From assembly GCA_963682175.1 (NCBI GenBank), contig OY821793.1:25193493-25257492 (forward strand): a DNA stretch of 64,000 nt. The letters run 5' to 3'. How positions within the stretch are numbered: the first letter of the stretch is position 1; each line of letters begins with the position of its first letter. The DNA comes from Triglochin maritima. Its lineage: Eukaryota > Streptophyta > Magnoliopsida > Alismatales > Juncaginaceae. Under the pieces are notes generated by a model. The model did no database searches. It was not told the DNA's origin and saw nothing but the letters and a program-made list of their open reading frames with translations. The translations under genes were made by a program, and so were the position numbers. Shown here piece after piece: positions 48,835-58,359 of this stretch.

Positions 48835-48880
48835 AAGAGACCAATGGCGTTTTCCAAGAGTTGTTAGCTTCTACCACCTG
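48835..48880 (+). pseudogene. Fragment of a third SMR copy
   Basis: AATGAAGAGACCAATGGCGT followed by the CCAAGAGTTGTTAGCTTCTACCACC-like segment repeats, with few changes, the part of the SMR coding region at 48377-48427. Only about 45-50 bp remain, 360 bp downstream of copy 2. Confidence 0.85.
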
Positions 48881-49154
48881 GAATTTTTTTAAGGAATTCA
48901 AAAATCTAATATAAGCATACTTAATTATGCATACTTTTATTTTATTTATCTACTCTTCTATACATTCTCATTTTAAATCCCAACATCCTAAACATTAGAA
49001 TAAAATTGATGATGTTCAATTCATAATTTTGACTATCTAAAGACACATAATTCTCAACTGAGCTACATCAAATATTGGTTCAAGTATATTTCTCAAAAGG
49101 TGAAATGATTAAGTGTACTTCAAGTTTTAATTATATATGTCTTAGTTGTTGTGA

Positions 49155-49156
<2 letters not shown>

Positions 49157-49205
<49 letters not shown>
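49157..49205. repeat. TA microsatellite, about 24 units
   Basis: Directly next to the left end of the TIR element at 49212. Confidence 0.95.
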
Positions 49206-49211
<6 letters not shown>

Positions 49212-49246
49212 ATTATAGAATGAGCCCTGGACTCATTTAAGCTTAA

Positions 49247-49762
49247 GGGGGTGTTAGTGGCGCGGAAAGCTCCGGAAAGTGATTTTCGGAGTCAATGGGA
49301 AAGCAGAGGAAAACAGAATCCAGTGGAAAACAGTTTCCCTTTGACTGAATTCTGTTGTTTGTGCCTGCTTCGGAAAACAATTTGGATAAGAAAAACGGAC
49401 GACCGAACTAGTTTCGGTCGACCGAAATGCGACTTCCTCATAGTGAACGTAAACGGAAGACCGAACTAAGTTCGGTCGTCCGAACGGGTCATTCTAGTTA
49501 CGAATTCGGTAGACCGAAATATGTTCGGTCGTCCGTTATATTCATTTTCGGTGGACCGAATGTTTGACGGTCGACCGAAAAAATTCGGTTTCCGTGGTTT
49601 TCCAACCTCAAAGTGACGGAAAACTCAAAGAAAATTTTATACATACCACAGAATCCGACGGAATCCGTGTTTTCGTGCACAAACGCCCCATTTCCGGAGT
49701 CAACCGGAATCCAAATTCCGTTTCCGTCGGATTCCCTCGGAATCCATGTGCACAAACCCCCC
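49247..49762. mobile_element. Tourist-like MITE, 516 bp, TSD TAA
   Basis: Ends GGGGGTGTTAGTG and, inverted, CACAAACCCCCC, flanked by TAA on both sides (49244-49246, 49763-49765), as expected of PIF/Harbinger-type elements. The outer parts are rich in GGAAA/TTTCC and TCCG words in inverted arrangement. The centre carries four pairs of CGGTCGACCG-like motifs. It is nested near the left end of the 49212 element. Confidence 0.75.
49396..49577. repeat. Paired palindrome array in the MITE
   Basis: Four pairs at 49396/49415, 49454/49473, 49507/49526 and 49549/49568: each pair is exactly 19 bp start to start. Members are CGGTCGACCG or variants such as CGGTCGTCCG, CGGTAGACCG and CGGAAGACCG; flanking TT..AA extends most of them. 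Confidence 0.9.
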
Positions 49763-51075
49763 TAAGTGAGCCCCCTAAACATCCACCATCTAAATTTAAT
49801 CCAACAGTTGTTATAATATCTTATTAAAATTACAAACACAAGGGTAATATTGGTATTAGGCAAACCTAAAACCCTTTCACTCTCACCAACACAAAACCCA
49901 TACCTTCGCACCCTTCTCTCTCCTTCTCTCTCCCTCCCAAGCCGAAATGGAGGTCGGTGCTGGAACGCACAAATCTCCACTTCCTTTCTAGGGTTCGACT
50001 CCCTTCTTTCCGGCGAATTTGGTTTCCGCTACGACTTCTCCCCCACCCCGTGAGTTTCTCGATCTTTACGCTCCCTTCCACAACTTGTCACATTCCATTC
50101 CTGCCTCATTTACGATTTTGAATTTTGATTCCTCGTTGGTTTTGCCTATTTGGAAATGGGCTCTTGTCGATTTCTAAATTTATTGGGAAAATCCACTTGG
50201 ATTTTGGGTTTTCGTGTTGTTCTGTTGATCCAAGATGGGATCTTGCTGGTTGCATCAAAAAAGGTGGCATCGTTTTGGATTTGGTTTGTGTCTGGTTCGA
50301 TTTGGTATGTGTTGTGCTTGTAATTCAGTTTGGATGTTGTTCTAATTTGCTTGCTTGATTTTTATGTTGTTTGGATCTTGCAATAACTGAAACGGTGATA
50401 TCTTTCTATAGCTTGTGGCTCCCCTTTGGTTTGATTTAGTATGTGTTATGTTTTTGATTTTGCATGTTGTATATTGCTCACTTGTGATTTTCATTCTGTT
50501 TTGATCTTGATGCAACTAAAAAAGTGGCATCTTTATGTCATTTGTGCCTCTCCGTTGTTTTGTTTGTGTTTGGTTGGTTTGGTGTGTGTATTCTTTTGGA
50601 AATTATGACTTAGTTTGAGGGTTGCTTGTATGTTGTGATTTGCTCATTAATGGTCTTCATGCTGTTTGTGACTTGCAATAACTATAAGGTAACATCTTTC
50701 TGTCAATGAGATTGTACTGCACTTTTCGTAATATAAGGTAATATTACGGCTAATCATTTAATTTCATTTTACTGTTTTACATATATTGTTACAATTTATT
50801 ATTGATATTGTAGTAATCAACTATTTTCGTTTCCTGAATTTAGTTGGTATGATTTCAATCATTATTTAGTTTAATAGTTTATATGGAATTCCACTACTTA
50901 TGTCGAACTTCTTTCACAACTAATTACCTTTGCAATCCTATAATTGACTAAATTCAGGACATGCAAAAGCTGGAGTTTTTTAGTGGGTATGTCGCTTCCT
51001 GTTTTTTGGTTTCTATTAAGCATGCATTTAGAGTTTATTGTTTCTACCACTAATTAGTTTAAATTTTTTTTGCAG

Positions 51076-51318
51076 TCTAAGTGGGTTGCTAAGTACTTCG
51101 AATTATCACATAATTTTGAGAATATGAAGAACATGGACATAGAACACGTGTCTTGCCCTGAACAATCAGCCACAAGTTTGAATTGTGGATTGTATGTATT
51201 GAAGCTTGCACAACATATTTCTGAAAGAAAATAAACATTTGATTTCGAGGAAGAAGATATGACTCGGTTCCATGCAGAATTCGTGGCTATGATACTTCGT
51301 GCAACAACTTCAAACTAG
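51076..51318 (+). pseudogene. Ulp1 (C48) SUMO-protease C-terminal remnant
   Basis: After an acceptor TTTTTTGCAG, 81 codons read in one frame: WVAKYF.., then SCPEQSATSLNCGLYVLKLAQ, where the Cys of NCG sits at the catalytic cysteine of Ulp1-like proteases (usually DCG), and EEDMTRFHAEFVAMILRA to a stop. A TAA interrupts the frame after HISERK. The upstream catalytic His/Asp part is not visible. Only the last part of a transposon-borne protease remains. Confidence 0.75.
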
Positions 51319-52350
51319 TGTTGATGAAATGGCATTTTTTTGGGATTTTGTGTTTCTTGACCGATACATTATTCATGTATTTGTTGTATAATGTACTCCT
51401 TATAGTGAATATTACATACTAGAAAATTGAGACTTCTAATTTGTGGATCTTTAGTAACAGGGTTCACTCTCATCCTTCGTATTTCTTTTCTTGTTTTCAA
51501 TTATATACATTAAAATAGTTCGAGTTTCCTGTTTTTGGGATTTATAAGTACTGAAATCAGATTTTGCTTGCTCCTTTCTCATGTTCCACATTTAATAAAT
51601 TATTTTTTGACTACGTTATACGAATTGATTGAAACCAACTTCTTGAAATTTGATGAACTTTTGTAAAAATAATGATTATAGCTAACAAAATAATATTACG
51701 ACAACAACATTATATTACGATTTAGAACGTAATATTAATCTTTTTATGAACAACGATTTTCGTTACACATAACGTAGTCATCCATCAGTATTTGCGAAAT
51801 GTTAATAAACAAAATTACATTATATTACGGCTAACGATATCATATTATTACAACAAAATTATATTACAGTTTCGAACGTAAATATTATTTTTTTTACGAA
51901 CAACAATTTCTGTTACACATGTTGCTCTCATCCATCACTTCATGTGACTTTAGTAAAAAAATCACTATATTACGACTAACAAACTAATACTACATCATTA
52001 TATTACGGTTGTGAATCTAATATAATATTTAATACGAACAACAGCACATGTTACATAAGTTGTAGTCATGTACCATTATTTGAGGAATATTGTACCATAT
52101 TATTACATTGACAAAAAATATATATTAAAGTATGTATGTTCAAAACATCACATTGAAAATTGATAAATCCTATCGTGTACTCAAGTATAATTCATTTTTA
52201 CAAAGAACATTAACGACTAACTTTTCTTATCTTTGCTAATAGTATATGTTCTCGAGTTGTGGTCCGAATATTGCATACAAGTTTTACAATGTCTTTGGTA
52301 TGCTCCACATTTCGGTTGTCCAAATTCTCCTAAATTGTTGCTAAATTAGT

Positions 52351-52815
52351 AGTACAATACAATTGTTGCGAACATAATATTACTTGTGTTCAACTAAATC
52401 GATACATGTGACTGTAATTCACTTTTTTGATATTTTGAAAAGGTGTTACAGGAAAGTTAAGTGATATTATAGCTAGTAAAACAATATTACAATGTAGTAC
52501 AATACAATTGTTGCGAACATAATATTACTTGTGTTCAACTAAATCGATACATGTGACTGTAATTCACATTTTTGGTATTTTGAAAAGGTGTTACAGGAAA
52601 GTTAAGTGATATTATAGCTAGTGAAACAATATTACAATGTTATATCCACAGAATTGCACTATATTACGGCTACCAATGTGATATTACGGTTGAGAACATA
52701 ATATTACTTTCGTTTCAACTAAATAGCTGCATGTTACTGTAGTTCACATTTTTGTATGTTGTCAAGGATTTCAAGAGAGAAAAATGATATTATAGTTATT
52801 GAAACAATATAACAA
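52351..52815. repeat. 145-bp tandem repeats
   Basis: AGTACAATACAATTGTTGCG and the next 125 bases occur twice in a row (52351, 52496), nearly identical; a third diverged unit follows to about 52815. All are rich in ATATTAC words. The surrounding 51660-52350 holds looser versions of the same ATATTACG words. Confidence 0.85.
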
Positions 52816-52827
52816 TCAACGAAATCA

Positions 52828-53290
52828 GCCCATTTTCCCAAAACAAATTCGGAAAACAAACCAAACCAAAATAAATCATTAAATCCAATCTCAAATCAAA
52901 TATCCACGAAATCAACCTATGATCCCCCCAAAAAAAATCCCGAAACCAAACCAAAAATCCACAAAACCAATACCAATGAAATCAACCCATGTTTTCCCAA
53001 AAAAAATTCGAAAACCAACCAAACCAAAAGAAATCATCAAATTTAATCACAAATCAAATAACCACGAAATCAACCCATGATCCCCCAAAAAACCCCGAAA
53101 TTAAACCAAACCAAACATCCACAAAACCAATACCAATGAAATCAACAAATGTTCTCCCAAAAAAATTCGGAAAACAAACCAAAAGAAATCATCACATATA
53201 ATATCCACGAAGTCAACCCATGATCCCCAAAAAAATCCCGAAACTAAACCAAACATCCACAAAACCAACCAAATATCTTAAGATCCTACA
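52828..53290. repeat. Tandem repeats of about 145-160 bp
   Basis: The block around CCACGAAATCAACC.ATGATCC recurs at about 52903, 53062 and 53206, alternating with CCAATGAAATCAACCCATGT blocks. Located just inside the right end of the 49212 element. Confidence 0.8.
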
Positions 53291-53573
53291 ATTCCCAATG
53301 ATTCTCCGACGAAATGGATGGCGTAGGAGGAGACGACTTGGATGGGAGATCGTGGGTAGGGTTGGGAGGGAGAGGAGAAAGACAATGAGAAATTTGGGAG
53401 GAATAGTGAGAGGGAATTTGGGTTTCTTGGAATAAATGAATAAGGATGACGAGGAAGATTCTCAAATTTACTTTACTACCCTCACTTTAAGTAAAATGCT
53501 CACAACCATTCAGATTGAGATGAATGGTTAGATCTTGAGGAGCTCATTTAAACAAAATGAGCCCTGGGCTCAT

Positions 53574-54269
53574 TCTATCCTATTAGGTACAGTGACTTTC
53601 TTTCTAATACTCACTGCATTGAAGATGAAGTGCAACTCATCATGACTCGATCACGAGCACTTCAATGTTAGTTGACACTTGTAATTAAGGGGATGCCAAC
53701 TTTTTGTGCAACATACAAACATATAAACCATATGCTAAACTTGTTGGACTTTTAACTATATAGATGATGCAATTAACATGTCGAATTCTTTGACTAATTA
53801 TTCTATCTATAGGATTATCTAAAGCTCTAGCTGATCACATGGTCATCCCTAGCTAGTTGACCCACGATGGAGGTGTGAAAAGCTTCTGTAGACTCTAAAA
53901 TAATTGAAAAATCAAACATGATGGCGTGCCTTCGACGTAATTTCAGATTGGTGTAATATATGAATGAGATGATGGTATCGAGAAAAGATTAGTCTAACAC
54001 TATGGCGCACATATTTTCTTTATTACGCAAGCAATTAAGGACCACAATTGCATGGCATTCGATGTATCCAACTCATTCACACTTGGAAACGGTTCATCAC
54101 CACATTTAATTTGTAGATCACTCGCCACGTGAGTTCTAGTTAAGCCTCGTACGTATGCTTTGGTAGAACTTCGTGTCTGTGTATAGCCCTTCTTTCGCAC
54201 GTAAGTCTGATCTACCAATAGTTGAATTCCCAATTCTTCACCGTTTACCTTAATCCCTAGGTAAATACT
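53574..54269. other. Intergenic DNA, nothing assigned
   Basis: A minus-strand ORF of 77 codons at 54000-54233 matches no family I know. Nothing else is visible. Confidence 0.4.
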
Positions 54270-54288
54270 TGTTGGGAGGGGGATCTAC

Positions 54289-56137
54289 TGTAAAGACGTG
54301 TGAGAGAGAGAGTGAGGGTGAGGGAGGTATGGAGTGGAGTGAGGTGAAGTATGGGTGGAGATATGATGAGGGTGTGGGTTAGGTGTTAGGGTTTGTTTAT
54401 AAAAACCAAAAATCTCACCATTTTTACTCTTTTGTTTGCCATTTCGTTTTCCACCCCAAACTCACCCATCTTCTTGCATTCCGGCGACCAGAGGACGAGG
54501 GAGGACGCCGGCGACGTGGTGAAGTCGACGCATGCGAAGGAGCGCCGGGAACGGAGGAAAGAAGGAGAAGAAGCTAGAAGCGACGCCGGAGGAGGAGGAG
54601 CTCGCCGCACACGTCTTCTTCGGGGTGAAAGGTATGTCAAGTCTTCATAGTAACTCCCCAAGAGGTGTGGGAGTGTAGGGGGGCGGCGTTGGTGCCGTTT
54701 TCCCCGGTGTAACCCACTGAACCAAGGTTGAAGACGACTGGTTCGGTCGACCGTTGTGTGTCTCGGTCGACCGAACAACGTCTAAATGATGCCTGTTCAG
54801 TGGCGATATTGTAGTGTTTCGGTCGACCGTGTTAGGTTCGGTCGACCGATATTTTATAAAAATAACTTGCTGCCCGAAAACGGTCGAACGACGTCTGTGT
54901 GACGGTCGACCGTTTATGCCAAATTTTAGCGGGAATATTTTATAAGGGTTACATTATTCCAGTCGACCGGTGGTTGTTCGGTCGACCGATCCCAGTAGAT
55001 AGGGTAGACAGACCTTCGGCCGACCGAGTGTGTGTCTCGGTCGACCGAACTGCGCAAAGTCGGTCAAGAGCGTTGACCATCTAAACGGTCGACCGCTCTG
55101 GATCCGTTCGTGTAGTTTTCCTGTAGTGAAGTGCCTGCTGATCCGGTTGACCGAAAGAGTTTCGGTCGACCGAATGCAGTGGGCAGGATTCATGCAGTTT
55201 TCCTTATCGGTTGAACGGACCCTGGTTCGACCGACAGGATATATATGTATAGAAAACGTAGCGTAGACCTTCCAAACGGTCGACCGCTAGATTTGACCTT
55301 GTTCGACTGGTGGGTCGAATTATCTTTCCTTGGTGGATTTATCCACATGCGGGACGTCGAGCAGAGGCGACTACCGGCTGCCGAGCCCACGGTCGATCAC
55401 CGGACCTCGGAGCTACGGATTTCACCTACGACGAGAGCGTATTTCTGTTGGACCCTTCGTGGATGCCGGTGCGGCAGAGGGATGCCTGTCATGCCTGTGT
55501 GGGTGGTATATGCCTTCTTCCCTGATGGGGGAAGGGGATGCACTTTCCCTGTGGAGGAGAGCGGAGACCCCCTCGTGTGGGCCTGGATTGGCAGGGGGGA
55601 TGCCTTCCATGCCCCTGTGTGCGGCTGGGAGATGAGAGCGGCGACCCCCCTCGTGTGGGCCTGGATTGGCAGGGGGGATGTTTTCCATGCCCCTGTGTGC
55701 GGCTGGGAGATGGTCCGTGGCGGTTGGAGCATTCATTGGGCCCGAGGCGGATTGCATTGCATGAGCATTCTTGGCTTTTTCATCTGTATTTCTGTATATG
55801 TAGGAGATGTTGGCATACGGGGTTCCTTTCGGGAACTCATGCAGATTTTATGTTTCATTTTCAGGGAGCAGGCGGTCTTAGGTTGGTGGTGACCGAGGGG
55901 AGTGCCTCCGGGATCGGGTCCTGTCTCTTTATCTTTTTGTAGAGGTAGTGATTACTGTAGTTATGTATTAGACTAGTAATCGCTCTTTTGACACTCTGTA
56001 TTATGACTTCCACGTGGAGATATTTTATATATATATTCTGTTGACTTTTCCAGTAACGTGCCCCGGTTGACCGTTGACGGTCGTATGTTTATGTTTTAAA
56101 TTTTGAAAAATTTCTTCCGCTGTTTCGGGACGTTACA
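54289..56137 (+). mobile_element. Solo LTR Y, 1849 bp, TSD TCTAC, nested in E
   Basis: Begins TGTAAAGACG and ends GGGACGTTACA, flanked by TCTAC (54284-54288, 56138-56142). TATA-like TTTATAAAAACC lies at about 54396. A GC-rich stretch at 54480-54650 and the palindrome array follow. 55555-55715 is a tandem duplication of about 86 bp (CTCGTGTGGGCCTGGATTGG unit). LTRs with TGTAAC..TTACA ends are common in Tekay-type Ty3/gypsy elements; this assignment is inferred. The 215-codon ORF at 55245-55892 lies over repeats and is not a gene. Confidence 0.9.
54744..55300. repeat. Paired CGGTCGACCG array Y
   Basis: Pairs at 54744/54764, 54820/54839, 54881/54903, 54960/54979, 55017/55038 and more to 55300: 19-22 bp within pairs, 57-79 bp between pairs. 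Located downstream of the LTR's TATA box, unlike in LTRs A and E. Confidence 0.9.
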
Positions 56138-56578
56138 TCTACGATGCACTAACTCGACACGGATTACACGCACCATGAAAAACGAATATTGTATGCGGAA
56201 ATTAACTTCTGACCCTATCCTAAACTTAATGCAACAAGCAAACACAATTAAGATGGAAATAACAAGCAATCACACAACACACCTGAAGCAAACCACGACA
56301 CACACGATTTTACAAGGTTCGGCAAGATGCCTACGGTCTTGGGGGGTCTCCTGCGGGTTTCCTTTCCTTGAAGCTCTTCTCCAATAAGAGAAGTCTCCGA
56401 GATTACACAAGTTTGGAAGCAATGCGTCTCCCAAAGCACTCTAGATCTCTCTCTAGCCTAATCTCTCTCAAGGAAATAAAGATTGTATGTTGTATTACAA
56501 GATTAGGGCAAAAAACCTATTTATAATGGGCTAAATTCGTACAGAAAATAAGTCAGATCGTGCATAACTGTCTCCAAA

Positions 56579-56966
56579 TGGTCGACCGGAATTGCCCATT
56601 CGGTCGACCGTTCTTCGGTTAATATGCATAACCGTCAATGTTCGGTCGACCACTCGCCCCGAGCCGGTCGACCGTTCCGCGCTTCTGAATAGCGCCCGAA
56701 GCTCCTGGACGTTTTCGGTCGACCGCGAGTCCAACACCGGTCGACCGTTCTGCAAGTCGATTTTCATCTCCCAGCTACTGTCGCTTTTCGGTCGACCGCG
56801 TGCCCAGCACCGGTCGACCGGATCTCGAACCATCCCGAGCTCCAAATCTACTAACGTTTTTCGGTCGACCGATTTCCCCGAAACGGTCGACCGTTCCTCG
56901 ATCTGTTCTGAGCTTCCAGGCTCCTGGAGTAAATCGGTCGACCGTGACTTAAGTTTCGGTCGACCG
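56579..56966. repeat. Paired CGGTCGACCG array E, strict 22/73 spacing
   Basis: Pairs at 56579/56601, 56643/56665, 56716/56738, 56789/56811, 56862/56884 and 56935/56957. Start-to-start distance within every pair is 22 bp; between pairs it is 73 bp (first step 64). Almost all are the exact palindrome. Sequence between palindromes is much less conserved. Confidence 0.95.
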
Positions 56967-57017
56967 TTTCTCCCTATTTTCCTGTATTAACAATTATAAA
57001 CCAAAACGAACAATACT

Positions 57018-58168
57018 TCATCTTCTTTTTTAGATATGATATACATACAAAGGGAGCGGAAAATCATGTCTAGAGGTCTAGCCAAGACTCAGATCGTGTA
57101 ATTAACTTTCGGTTGATTGGTGATACTTTAGATGATCAGCTGAGATAATTCAATTTGTCTGCTTGTTGCATCTCTTGGAAACAAATCGGTGAGAAATCCG
57201 GAATTGGAAATCGGATTGGACTAATCTGGTTTGGAACTAAACCCCTTGAGCTTCGGAGCATGACAATGGTTATTGATAAATTGCATATAGTTAATAACTA
57301 AAAATTATGTGTTGTAAGATGATAATGTGGTAGTTTAGAATAACTTGTAATTGGATTGTGCCTTCTCCCAAGAGAACCTTTCGATTTCTCAAAGATTATC
57401 AATGTTTTTTTTTATGGATTCTCAGCATCATGCTATTGTCGGTACCAATTCGTCCTCAAATAATATTGATTGTCCTAGGTTGGATATCAATTTGGTTGCT
57501 CCACCACTTAATCATTTTCTTAAGCTAGCAAAGAAGAAGCTGTCCAATCCAAAACTGGGATATCATTAGCTTCAAAAAAATAATCTCTTTAATTAAATTA
57601 TTGACACATGACAACATTGCCCCCACGTATATGCTAATTGCCTAATTATCTGTAGTGCTCTTTATACATAACACAAGACATAAGGATGAATACATGCAGT
57701 AAACATGCAAACAATTTAATATATATATATATTCTGTTGTTATCCTTATGGGTAGTTTAATTTGATTGTGTTCATATACTCTTCAGAACTTCTGATTTTA
57801 AGTTAATACGTCGTAAAAATCAACGTCAATTATCCACCAAATTAACCCTTATTTTTTATGCAAATTTTCATTTCTCGGAGGACCAAGGTCATCATAGATA
57901 TTTAATTTTTTGTCTATGAAAAATTAAAAATCATGTGTAACTATATATATATATATATATGTTCCTGAACTTCTCCATCAATATATCCATTTATTATTGA
58001 TCTGGAAAAATCAAACCAACTATCACTGTTATACGCGAAGCTTCAACTGTCAAAGTTCGACAAACCGACAAAAACGAAAATGTTTGTTGGTGTCGCAAAA
58101 TAATAATATTAGTTGTTTTTTTCTGGGTTTTTTAATAGCACTACATGGTTGGTCAACTCTCCCCAATT
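57018..58168. other. AT-rich intergenic DNA
   Basis: Contains short TA runs (57718-57732, 57942-57960). No gene or element is recognised. Confidence 0.5.
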
Positions 58169-58173
58169 ATCTC

Positions 58174-58328
58174 TGTAATATCCTAATTAGGTTTTAATTG
58201 ATATTTAGGTAGTTGATTGTTGGTTTGGAGGAGAGAAAGTGAACGGTGAGGTGGAGACTCTTGATTGGTGGTTGGTGAGGGGTGAGTATAAATGAGATCT
58301 ACATTTTTTTCTCTTTCTCACTCTCACG

Positions 58329-58359
<31 letters not shown>

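Larger units (their letters stand above)
49212..53573 (+). mobile_element. 4.4-kb TIR element with Ulp1 remnant
   Basis: Starts ATAGAATGAGCCCTGG and ends with the inverted form (..GGGCTCATTCTAT). Inside: a nested MITE, a CT-rich leader-like part at about 49850-50050 with a good donor (CCCC|GTGAGT), a Ulp1-protease C-terminal remnant, and two sets of tandem repeats near the right end. MULEs that carry a Ulp1 protease are known in plants, so a MULE derivative is a fair guess, but no 9-bp target duplication is visible and no transposase is left. 50060-51000 is an AT-rich, intron-like stretch without features. Confidence 0.5.
54270..57012 (-). mobile_element. Solo LTR E, 889 bp plus insertion, TSD ATACT
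   Basis: On the minus strand it starts TGTTCGTTTTGG (57012) and ends CCCTCCCAACA (54270). ATACT flanks it on both sides (54265-54269, 57013-57017). On the minus strand come first the palindrome array (U3), then a TATA box (ATTATAAATAGG, about 56520), then the R/U5 part with GAGAGAGATTAGGCTAGAG. Solo LTR Y is inserted 19 bp from its left end; removing Y and one TSD copy restores an 889-bp LTR. Confidence 0.9.

Noticed and set aside
55245..55892. Longest ORF in the right half (215 codons, plus strand)
   Set aside because: It lies inside solo LTR Y, across the palindrome array and an 86-bp tandem duplication. The protein shows only repeat-derived similarity to itself and is open on several frames because of GC-rich repeats.
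57351..57569. 72-codon ORF
   Set aside because: Isolated in AT-rich DNA without family similarity, splice sites or a promoter signal.
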